Assembly: GCA_963715565.1 (NCBI GenBank)
Contig: OY970256.1
Span: 5,208,001 to 5,272,000 of the forward strand
DNA from: JACVRN01 sp963715565
Lineage (GTDB): Bacteria; Acidobacteriota; Blastocatellia; Pyrinomonadales; Pyrinomonadaceae
Direction of reading: 5' to 3'
Length of the DNA stretch: 64,000 bases
Below the pieces are notes generated by a model. It worked only from the letters and a program-made list of their open reading frames with translations, was not told where the DNA came from and did no database searches. The position numbers and the translations under genes are program-made. Below are positions 1 through 7,561 of this stretch, in pieces. Position 1 is the stretch's first letter, and each line of letters begins with the position of its first letter.

Positions 1-408
1 AGTCCTATTAAGGATTTACGGGACAGAGGAATTAAAGATGACTTCTAATTCGTTCCTTTCGTCAGCGGGTGAGAAGGAGTCTTCCTTTATTGCAACTGAA
101 GAGCAAGCTTAGAGTATGACGTCCCGGTCCTCGGACCGTGATGGAGTATGCCGATTATTCGCGGCCCCCGGACAGCTCGATGTAAGTAAAAAATCGTGAA
201 GTGAGCCAGCGAGAAAGGCTCGCCAGAAAACGGTGCTGAAAGCAGGGAGAGATTATAGTCAACATCGCTCGTTGTCAATAAAAATTAGAATTCAAAGCTA
301 ACCATTCTTTGAACGCTCATCATCTGCCGAGCAAAAGAGCGTGCTCGTTTCTAGACGTCTGCGATTTACCGACGGGCACAAAAAAACGGCTCGCCGTCAA
401 AATAGCTA
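1..408. other. Non-coding stretch, no gene recognised
   Basis: Open frames here are short, overlap on both strands and match no family I recognise. The stretch contains a small GC-rich hairpin near 130-145. Near 378-397 a short stem followed on the minus strand by a run of seven T could end a leftward transcript. I see no convincing coding region. Confidence 0.5.
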
Positions 409-436
409 TTGACTTCAATCAAACTAGTTTTATAAT
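409..436 (+). promoter_or_regulatory. Sigma-70-type promoter
   Basis: TTGACT at 409-414 and a perfect TATAAT at 431-436 are separated by 16 bases. Transcription would start near 443 and almost immediately meet the terminator-like hairpin at 451-494, so the promoter probably drives a very short RNA or an attenuated leader for the operon that begins at 897. Confidence 0.6.
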
Positions 437-442
437 CCCGGT

Positions 443-495
443 ATTCATAAGGAGTCTTTGCAGGCTGTCTACACCAGCCTCTCCTGTTTTTTTTA
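443..495 (+). ncRNA. Candidate small RNA or attenuator leader
   Basis: A strong promoter lies just upstream. The predicted transcript folds into GGAG/CTCC (451-454 with 481-484) and AGGCTG/CAGCCT (462-467 with 475-480), then runs into eight T at 487-494, as in a rho-independent terminator. The roughly 50-nt product has no start codon behind its AAGGAG sequence. It could be an independent small RNA or the terminated leader of the downstream cluster. The family is not recognised. Confidence 0.4.
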
Positions 496-603
496 TTTCC
501 GGACACGCGGTCTGGAAGAAAGCCAGCACAGTTACTCAACAAGCAAGGGTGGCGGCAGCGCTCACAGTTAAATGCTTGCCCTCGGCATCTCGTGATTAAA
601 GTA

Positions 604-684
604 CCAGCAAAGATGAGGAGCTAAGGTTCACCTCAGGGGTTTTCTCGGATTTCCTCTTTTGAGGAAGCACAGGTGTTTTGCTGG
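604..684 (+). ncRNA. Possible three-way-junction structured RNA
   Basis: An outer stem CCAGCAAA (604-611) pairs with TTTGCTGG (677-684). It encloses two further hairpins: TGAGG/CCTCA (614-618 with 631-635) and TTCCTC-TTTT-GAGGAA (651-666). This is a plausible closed three-way junction about 210 bases upstream of the first gene of the oxidative cluster. No known riboswitch class is recognised, and chance pairing is possible. Confidence 0.3.
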
Positions 685-730
685 GACTTGCAAATTCTGT
701 TCGCACTGCGAGGCACACTCGCCGGACCGA

Positions 731-760
731 TATGTGATCTCTCCTATATGTGACCTCTCC
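731..760 (+). promoter_or_regulatory. Tandem direct repeat, possible operator
   Basis: TATGTGATCTCTCC (731-744) is repeated as TATGTGACCTCTCC (747-760), period 16 bases with one mismatch. Its position about 140 bases before the OYE start suggests a binding site for a regulator of the cluster. No regulator gene is adjacent. Confidence 0.35.
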
Positions 761-896
761 AGAGGCCGAAAGATAAGCAGGATGAGCGATCTGTCTTGAA
801 ATAAAAACTACCCTTTTGACATCTGTAATTGAGACATATCACGGCGGGAACGTTCGTCACCGGAGCCTCCACCTGATACTCCATTGGAGATTGAAA

Positions 897-2222
897 ATGG
901 CAAGCGACATCATCTTCGAACCGCTCAAGTTTCGCCACCTCACTGTCAAGAATCGCATCTTTCGCTCGAACATCTCCGGCAGGTTCGATTTCTATAACGG
1001 CATCGGAACTCAGGCGCGCATCAACTGGGAAGAGAAGTTCGCGCGCGGCGGTGTGGGAGCGATTATCTCGTCGCATGTCCCCATCTCCATACGCGGGCGC
1101 ATCCTGCCCAATTACGCGATTATCGAATCCGATAAGAGCATCCCTTTCTGGCGCAGGGTCGGCGAGAAGGTGCATGAGTACGACTGTAAGTACATCATGC
1201 AGCTTAGTCATGGAGGCCGCCAGCAGGATATAGGAGGCGTCGAGAACTCTTTCAAGAAGGCGCTCAGCTCCACCAACCAGACCGATTCGTTTCACGGATT
1301 GCTGTGTCAGGCGATGACCACTGACGAAATCAAGATGGTCATCAAGCAGTTCGGCGAAGCGGCCCGTCGCGCACGCGAAGCCGGGCTCGACGGAGTGGAG
1401 TTGCACGCGTGCAATGGTTATTTGATCAACCAGTTCTTAAGCTCGGGCATCAACAACCGCAAGGACGAGTATGGCGGCTCGCTGGAAAACAGGGCGCGCT
1501 TTCTGCTCGACATCATGCGCTCGGTGCGTGAGAAAGTGGGCGACGATTTTCATTTTCAGATCAAACTCAGCGCCGTCGATCACAATAACGCGCTCGCCTT
1601 CTGGGAGAAGAAAGGCAACACGATTGAAGACTCCGTGCAGGTTGCCAGGTGGGTCGAAGAGGCAGGAGCCGACGCGATACACGTTTCGACCGGGAGCACT
1701 TTCCCGCATCCTTTGAACCCGCCCGGCCCCTTTCCGCTTGATCATGTGGCGCGCACTTACGGCGGGATGATACCGAGCGGCATCTACGCCTTTCGCAACT
1801 ACTTGCTCTTTCGCTACAAGCTGCTCCGGCCCATCTTCCGTTATCTATGGGGCCGCACCCAGCCTGACATTATCGAAGGCATCAGCGTTGACGATGCTCG
1901 TGAGATTAAGAAGCACGTCAAGATTCCGGTCCTCTGCACGGGCGGGTTTCAAACCGCCTCCTACATCCGCAAGGTCATCAGCGAGGGCTACTGCGACGGA
2001 GTTGCTATCGCGCGCCCGCTCGTCGCCAATAACGATCTAGTCAAAACCTTTGCCGCTGGAAAAGACCTCCCGGCCAAGCCGTGCACCTATTGCAATAAAT
2101 GTCTGGCGCACGCGATTTCCGACCCGCTGGGTTGTTATGAGCTGTCGCGCTACGACGGCGATTACGACCGGATGATGAAAGAGATTATGTCCGTCTTCGA
2201 AGGAACGCCCGCGTATAACTGA
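897..2222 (+). CDS. NADH:flavin oxidoreductase, Old Yellow Enzyme family
   Basis: FMN-dependent ene-reductase of 441 residues, of the family that includes 12-oxophytodienoate reductase. ATG 897 is chosen because GGAGA lies 6 bases upstream; an open frame continues to 816 but lacks such a site. The signature HACNGYLINQF carries the His/Asn pair that binds the carbonyl of the substrate, followed by the family motif DEYGGSLENR. The C-terminal part has C-x2-C-x2-C-x10-C (around PCTYCNKC), which resembles the iron-sulphur cysteines of 2,4-dienoyl-CoA reductase-type members, but the extra NAD(P)-binding domain of those enzymes is absent. It is the first gene of a seven-gene plus-strand cluster. Its likely role is reduction of an alpha,beta-unsaturated carbonyl; the substrate is unknown. 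Confidence 0.9.
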   Translation: MASDIIFEPLKFRHLTVKNRIFRSNISGRFDFYNGIGTQARINWEEKFARGGVGAIISSHVPISIRGRILPNYAIIESDKSIPFWRRVGEKVHEYDCKYIMQLSHGGRQQDIGGVENSFKKALSSTNQTDSFHGLLCQAMTTDEIKMVIKQFGEAARRAREAGLDGVELHACNGYLINQFLSSGINNRKDEYGGSLENRARFLLDIMRSVREKVGDDFHFQIKLSAVDHNNALAFWEKKGNTIEDSVQVARWVEEAGADAIHVSTGSTFPHPLNPPGPFPLDHVARTYGGMIPSGIYAFRNYLLFRYKLLRPIFRYLWGRTQPDIIEGISVDDAREIKKHVKIPVLCTGGFQTASYIRKVISEGYCDGVAIARPLVANNDLVKTFAAGKDLPAKPCTYCNKCLAHAISDPLGCYELSRYDGDYDRMMKEIMSVFEGTPAYN

Positions 2223-2318
2223 TGGTTGACGAAGTCTCCTTGAAGCTGCAAGCGGTGAGCTAAAAAACGCTCGCCAGACAAGCTCGGTTCCGTTTCGTCA
2301 ACAGGAAGGATTCTCGCC

Positions 2319-3773
2319 GTGAGAGACCAAGAGATGCTAACGCCGGTCGAGGTGGCAAGCCGCAGTAGTTTCCGGCGATGGATGTTTATCATTGTCGCCC
2401 TGATTCTGCTGGTCGTCATTGTGCTCTACTGGAGGTTTGGTCGAAACAGCCCGATTGCTTACTCGAACATACAGGATCATTTCAAGTACGGCTCGATTGG
2501 AAGCGAGCAGAAGAGCGGCATTCCTTACTGGATATTCAAGGTGCTTCCGGACATGTTCCCCGAAAAGCTTCCGGGCAAGGGTTACGCTTCGCTCGGGTTT
2601 CTTCAGGAGCAGGGAAGAGACCTGCCCATAGGCTTCTCGCAGCGGCGCATGGCCGTAGACCTCGTCGGTCTCAACTGCGCCGTGTGTCACACGGGCACGG
2701 TTCGAGACACGCCGCAGAGCCAGCCGCGCATCATCGTCGGAATGCCAAGCAACAATCTTGACCTTCAAGGCTACGTTCGTTTCCTCACAGCCGCAGCCGA
2801 GGACAATCGCTTCACCGTCGATAACGTCATGGCGGCGATTGAGAATCGAACCAATCTAGACCCCGTTGAAAAGTTTATCTATCGCCAGGCCGTCTGGCCG
2901 ACGCGCGAAGCTTTGCTCGAACAGGGCGCTCGCATGGCTTTTATGAAGACGCGCCCCGAGTGGGGGCCGGGACGTGTAGATACTTTCAATCCGTATAAAT
3001 CCATTCAGTTCCACTGGCCCATGGATAAAGATGAAAGCATCGGGACCGCAGATTTGCCGTCTATCTGGAATCAAAAACCGCGCAAGGATATGCAACTGCA
3101 CTGGGACGGGAATAACAAGTCGGTCGAAGAACGCAACAAGAGCGCCGCGCTCGGAACGGGCGTCACGCCATCGACGCTCGACATCGACCAGCTCAAACGC
3201 ATTGAAGAATGGCTGTGGGACTTTCAAGCTCCGCCGTACCCGTATGAAGTAAACGAAGGTCTGGCTGCCAGAGGCAAGGCCGTCTATGAACAGTCGTGCG
3301 CCAGTTGCCACGCCTTCGGCGGCGCGTGGACGGGACAGGTCACGCCCATTAATGAAATCGGCACAGACCCGCACCGTCTTGATTCTTATACTTACCTTCT
3401 TTCCGAAAATCAGAACACCCTCTACACGGGTTATCCGTGGCGCTTCCAAAACTTTCGCAAGACGAACGGCTACGCCAACATGCCGCTCGACGGTCTCTGG
3501 CTGCGCGCGCCTTACCTGCACAACGGCTCTGTGCCGACGTTGAGGGATTTACTTGAGCCTCCTGATAAAAGACCGAAGACGTTTTATAGAGGCTATGACG
3601 TGTTCGACAAAACGAACGTTGGTTTTATCTCCAACGTCGCGGAAGAAGGCGGACGCCGCTACTTTCTCTACGACACTGCGCTTCCCGGTAACTACAACAC
3701 GGGTCACCTCTACGGCACTGACCTGTCGGCGGAAGACAAGCAAGCGCTGGTCGAGTACATGAAGAAACTCTAA
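2319..3773 (+). CDS. Membrane-anchored dihaem cytochrome c, RoxA-like
   Basis: Protein of 484 residues with one N-terminal membrane segment (about 20-40) and two CxxCH haem sites, C120-AVC-H124 and C327-ASC-H331. The C-terminal signature APYLHNGSVPTLRDLLEP is typical of the dihaem peroxidase/RoxA-like group, which includes the rubber-cleaving dioxygenase RoxA. It starts at GTG 2319 behind AGGAAGGA; ATG 2334 is an alternative. It is closely similar in layout to the next gene, so the two look like a tandem duplication. It would sit on the outer face of the cytoplasmic membrane and either carry electrons or act directly on a lipid-like substrate. Confidence 0.85.
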   Translation: MRDQEMLTPVEVASRSSFRRWMFIIVALILLVVIVLYWRFGRNSPIAYSNIQDHFKYGSIGSEQKSGIPYWIFKVLPDMFPEKLPGKGYASLGFLQEQGRDLPIGFSQRRMAVDLVGLNCAVCHTGTVRDTPQSQPRIIVGMPSNNLDLQGYVRFLTAAAEDNRFTVDNVMAAIENRTNLDPVEKFIYRQAVWPTREALLEQGARMAFMKTRPEWGPGRVDTFNPYKSIQFHWPMDKDESIGTADLPSIWNQKPRKDMQLHWDGNNKSVEERNKSAALGTGVTPSTLDIDQLKRIEEWLWDFQAPPYPYEVNEGLAARGKAVYEQSCASCHAFGGAWTGQVTPINEIGTDPHRLDSYTYLLSENQNTLYTGYPWRFQNFRKTNGYANMPLDGLWLRAPYLHNGSVPTLRDLLEPPDKRPKTFYRGYDVFDKTNVGFISNVAEEGGRRYFLYDTALPGNYNTGHLYGTDLSAEDKQALVEYMKKL

Positions 3774-3822
3774 GCCTCAACGTCGGAAGCCGCCCGAAGG
3801 GACGGCAGGGAGAAACGCAGTC

Positions 3823-5253
3823 ATGACGAAATCAAGAGCGAAAAGAAGAAGAATCATCAGCGCTGTGATCGTCATCTTGCTCCTGGCAGGTCTTTTTGGA
3901 TTCATCGCGTGGTACAAATTGTTCCGCGTCGTCCCCACAAACTATGCGTTGGCGGAAGAGCACTTCAAATACGGCTCGGTGGGAGCGGAAGCTCCGGCTG
4001 GCGTTCCCTATTGGATCTGGGTTGTCCTGCCGCGCATGTTCCCGGACAAGCTGCCGGGGCAGGGCGGCTACGCGGCGCTCGGAGCGGTCTGGGAAGAGGG
4101 GCACGAATTGCCCGTTGGCTTTACTAAAAAGACCATCGGCTTTGACCGCGTGGCGATTAACTGCGCGGCCTGTCATACGACGACGGTGAGGGCCACGCCC
4201 AAGGATAAGCCTATGCTCTTTGTGGGCGGCCCGAGCAGCCGCTTCAGACCGCAGGGCTATCTGCGCTTTCTCTTCGCCTGCGCCCAGGATGCGCGCTTTA
4301 ACCCTGACGCCATGATGATCGAGATTGAGCGTCTGACCAATCTCTCCTTCATTGATAAAGCTTTGTATCGCTACGTTCTTATCCCGCAGACGAAAAAGAT
4401 GCTCATCAAGCAGGCGAACGAAGACTACGCGTGGATGAACACGCGGCCCGAATGGGGACCGGGACGAACGGACATGAACCCGTTCCAACTTGTAGTCATG
4501 CACCTGCCTGACAATGGAACTATCGGCAGCACGGACATGATGTCTATCTGGAACGAGCGCGCCCACGAAGGGATGCTGCGCCATTCGGACGGTTTGAACT
4601 CGACGCTGATTGAGCCTGTCATCTCTGCCGCGCTCGCCGCCGGAGCGACCAAAGCTTCCGTTGACATCGACGGGCTCAAGCGAGTCAACGACTTCCTTCT
4701 GGATTTGCCCGCAGCCAAATATCCGTTCCCGATTGACCAGACGTTGGCCGCGCGCGGCAACGAAATCTACACCGCGCGTTGCGCTTCCTGTCATGCTTTC
4801 GGAGGAGCGACAACCGGAAAGATTGTTCCCATAGAGGAGCTTGGCACTGACCCCAACCGTATGAACCACTGGCCTCAGGTGGCGGCGGATACCTTCAATA
4901 AATATGCCGAAGGCTATTCGTGGAAGTTCAATAACTTTCGCAGCTCGAAGGGCTATGTGGCGGTGGCGCTCGATGGCGTCTGGGCCAGAGCGCCCTACCT
5001 GCACAACGGCTCTGTGCCGACGCTGCGCGACTTGCTCGAAGCTCCGGAAAATCGCCCGAAGGTTTTCTACCGCGCCTATGACGTTTACGACCAGCAGAAC
5101 GTCGGCTTTATCAGCAGCGGCCCCGAAGCCGAACGCGAGGGCTGGAAACTGGATACGAGCGTGCAGGGAAACAACAACAGCGGACATCTCTGGGGCGTTG
5201 ACCTCTCGGCTGAAGACAAGAAGGCTTTAATCGAGTTTCTGAAAAGCTTGTGA
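3823..5253 (+). CDS. Second RoxA-like dihaem cytochrome c
   Basis: Paralogue of the preceding protein, 476 residues: a basic N-terminus and one membrane segment (about 9-29), then CxxCH sites at 114-118 and 320-324. The second is again CASCHAFGG, and the same APYLHNGSVPTLRDLLE signature follows. The spacing to the previous gene is 49 bases, with AGGGAG before ATG 3823, so co-transcription is likely. The duplication could give two enzymes with different substrates or an electron-transfer pair. Nothing in the sequence decides between peroxidase, oxygenase and plain electron carrier. Confidence 0.85.
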   Translation: MTKSRAKRRRIISAVIVILLLAGLFGFIAWYKLFRVVPTNYALAEEHFKYGSVGAEAPAGVPYWIWVVLPRMFPDKLPGQGGYAALGAVWEEGHELPVGFTKKTIGFDRVAINCAACHTTTVRATPKDKPMLFVGGPSSRFRPQGYLRFLFACAQDARFNPDAMMIEIERLTNLSFIDKALYRYVLIPQTKKMLIKQANEDYAWMNTRPEWGPGRTDMNPFQLVVMHLPDNGTIGSTDMMSIWNERAHEGMLRHSDGLNSTLIEPVISAALAAGATKASVDIDGLKRVNDFLLDLPAAKYPFPIDQTLAARGNEIYTARCASCHAFGGATTGKIVPIEELGTDPNRMNHWPQVAADTFNKYAEGYSWKFNNFRSSKGYVAVALDGVWARAPYLHNGSVPTLRDLLEAPENRPKVFYRAYDVYDQQNVGFISSGPEAEREGWKLDTSVQGNNNSGHLWGVDLSAEDKKALIEFLKSL

Positions 5254-5360
5254 GGACGCGTTGTCGTCCCTCAAAGCCGTAGAGCTTGCAGACGTTCGCG
5301 CCCGTCGCCGTTGGTGATGAGTTTTACGTGGAGCCTAATCGATGAAAGGAGCATGCCCTA

Positions 5361-5783
5361 ATGCTGAGTCCTAAAGTCAGAGCCCTCGTCAAGCTCTTAC
5401 TGATCTTCCTGATTATCAAGGATATTATCTTGTTCACCCTCTGCTTCTGGTTTCCGGAAGTCTGGTACAAGATTTTTCACGGCGCGCCTTACGTTGACCC
5501 GCAGGGGTTACTCCAACGCACGGGCGCGGTCTGGCTGGCGTTCACCCTTCTGCAAATCATCGCTTTTCTCAGGTGGGAGAAAGAGCCTTTCTGGCTGACG
5601 GTCATCGCGGGCGTGCGCCTGACCGAAATCTTTTCCGACTGGGTTTACATCTGCGTGGCGGATAGCATGACATGGTTCGGGCGTCTGGCTTTATTCATCG
5701 TTGCGCCGGGCAATCTTGCTTTCGGCATTTTCCTGATCTGGGTCTATAAGAAGATGATGAAAGAGAGATATGGACCACGATGA
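5361..5783 (+). CDS. Small integral membrane protein
   Basis: 140 residues with about four hydrophobic segments, beginning LVKLLLIFLIIKDIILF, and a short basic tail. AAGGAG lies upstream of ATG 5361. No family is recognised. It sits between the cytochromes and the GMC oxidoreductase in the same direction, so it may be a membrane partner of the cluster, for example a quinone- or lipid-site subunit. That is a guess from position only. Confidence 0.7.
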   Translation: MLSPKVRALVKLLLIFLIIKDIILFTLCFWFPEVWYKIFHGAPYVDPQGLLQRTGAVWLAFTLLQIIAFLRWEKEPFWLTVIAGVRLTEIFSDWVYICVADSMTWFGRLALFIVAPGNLAFGIFLIWVYKKMMKERYGPR

Positions 5784-5913
5784 CTTTGAATCCGGTCTTT
5801 GATTGAAGTGCCGGAAACCACACATGAACAATAACCGGGGCGATATGCTCCGGGTTGTTAAGGATGTTGCGGCAGGGCGCTGCAAACATTTCGCGCAAGC
5901 AAAGGAAATCTTC

Positions 5914-7497
5914 ATGAGAGACGTTTATGATGTGGTGGTCATAGGCTCCGGGTTCGGCGGCGCAATCACGAGTTGTCGGCTGGCGCAATCGGGTCGTTCG
6001 GTCTGCATTCTGGAACGCGGAAAGCGTTGGGGCCGGAAAGATTTTCCCAGAACGACCGGACAGGTGGCGCACGCTTTCTGGACTGACAAAGATTTCGGTC
6101 TCATCGATTATCGCACCTTCAAAAATATAGACGTCTTACAGGCGAGCGGCGTCGGCGGCGGCTCGCTCGTCTATTTCAACGTGCATCTTCGAACTCCGAA
6201 AGAGATTTTCGAGCAGCCATACTGGCCGCGAGGCGTCAAGCGCGAAAGCCTCGACCCTTTTTACGACAAGGCCAAGGATATGTTGGAGGCCAAGCCTCTG
6301 TCGCCGCCCGCCGAGCTGGACATGCCGAACCGTACTAAGTCCTTCTTCGCGGCGGCGCAAGCGGCGGGGAAAAAAGCCGAGCTGGTAGACATAGCGGTTT
6401 ATACCGGCCCGGAAAAAATCAATCGACAGGGTGTGCTACAGGACGGCTGCGTCTATTGCGGCAACTGCATGCTCGGCTGCCACGTCCATGCGAAAAATAC
6501 TTTAGACCTCAATTACATTCCGCTCGCGGAACAGAACGGCGCGGAAGTTTATCCGTTACACATGGTGGAAAAGATAGAGCCGCTGATGCCGGTCGAAGAG
6601 AACGGGTATCGAGTTCACTTTAAGCATTTCCACCCGGAAAATAATGGCGAGTTTGAACGCGGCTCGGTGGTCGGTAGAAAAGTGATTGTCTCTGCCGGTT
6701 CGCTCGGCTCGACCGAAATTCTCTTACGCAGCCGAGATGTGCATCACACGCTGCCCGATTTGAGCAAGATGCTGGGCGAGCGATTCTCCGGCAACGGGGA
6801 TTTCCTGCTGGCCGGAACGTTCGATGCGAATCGAGAAACTGACCCCGGCTCCGGCCCAAGCATCACAGCCATGACCGATTGGTCCACTGCTAAAAATAGA
6901 ATCCACATCCAAGACCTAGGATTCCCGGACCCCTTTCTCTGGTATCTGGAAAGCGCGCTGCCCACGCCGAGTCGTCTCAGAAATCTGAAGCTGGCTTTCA
7001 AAAAATATTTATGGCGGATACTCGGCATGAGCCGCGCGTCTGCCTTCACCGACGGCGCAGAGAAACTTTTTGCAGGCGGCGTCACGCCCCGTTTCCTGCC
7101 CTATCTGGGGATGGGGACGGATGCAGCCGACGGAAAGCTGCGCCTGTCGGATCAGAACATAGACATCGACTGGAACACGCGGCAAAGCCGAGAGATGTTC
7201 AACGAGATGGAGGACGGGCTGAAACAGCTCAGTCGTGGAATTGGCGGGCGATACGTGCCGAGCGTCCTCTGGCGCTGGCCGCTCAGAAAGTTGCTCACGG
7301 CACATCCCCTGGGCGGATGCGTGATGTCCGACGAACCGGACAAGGGAGTAGTGAACGAATTCGGCGAGGTCTGGAATTACCCGAACCTCTACGTTGCGGA
7401 CGGCGCAATCATTCCGACGGCCCTGAGCGTTAATCCGTCGGCCACCATCAGCGCCCTCGCCGAGAGAATTGCCGATCACATCGTCCGCTCTGAATAG
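5914..7497 (+). CDS. GMC-family FAD oxidoreductase, cholesterol-oxidase-like
   Basis: FAD-dependent alcohol oxidase/dehydrogenase of 527 residues. ATG 5914, behind AAAGGAA, places the Rossmann motif VVIGSGFGGA directly at the N-terminus; an upstream extension to 5803 is unlikely. A cysteine group CVYCGNCMLGC lies in the middle. The C-terminal GMC block has AHPLGGCVMSD, with the catalytic His region, and VNPSATISALAERI, with the Asn region. The architecture matches cholesterol-oxidase-type members acting on sterols or other lipid alcohols. Within the cluster it would oxidise a hydroxyl made by the peroxidase or P450. Electrons could pass to the neighbouring cytochromes c. Confidence 0.88.
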   Translation: MRDVYDVVVIGSGFGGAITSCRLAQSGRSVCILERGKRWGRKDFPRTTGQVAHAFWTDKDFGLIDYRTFKNIDVLQASGVGGGSLVYFNVHLRTPKEIFEQPYWPRGVKRESLDPFYDKAKDMLEAKPLSPPAELDMPNRTKSFFAAAQAAGKKAELVDIAVYTGPEKINRQGVLQDGCVYCGNCMLGCHVHAKNTLDLNYIPLAEQNGAEVYPLHMVEKIEPLMPVEENGYRVHFKHFHPENNGEFERGSVVGRKVIVSAGSLGSTEILLRSRDVHHTLPDLSKMLGERFSGNGDFLLAGTFDANRETDPGSGPSITAMTDWSTAKNRIHIQDLGFPDPFLWYLESALPTPSRLRNLKLAFKKYLWRILGMSRASAFTDGAEKLFAGGVTPRFLPYLGMGTDAADGKLRLSDQNIDIDWNTRQSREMFNEMEDGLKQLSRGIGGRYVPSVLWRWPLRKLLTAHPLGGCVMSDEPDKGVVNEFGEVWNYPNLYVADGAIIPTALSVNPSATISALAERIADHIVRSE

Positions 7498-7561
7498 AGA
7501 AGCGTTCAAGGCATCTGGATTTGGGTTTACACAAAACATTGGCGTCAGAAGGAGAAGAGAA

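Noticed and set aside
309..599. 96-codon open frame on the plus strand
   Set aside because: It runs across the promoter, terminator stem and T-run at 409-494 and has no ribosome-binding site or recognisable homology.
3832..5187. Long minus-strand open frame of 451 codons
   Set aside because: It lies wholly antisense to the second dihaem cytochrome, whose haem motifs and signature are clear; its own sequence is Arg/His/Val-rich and unlike a protein.
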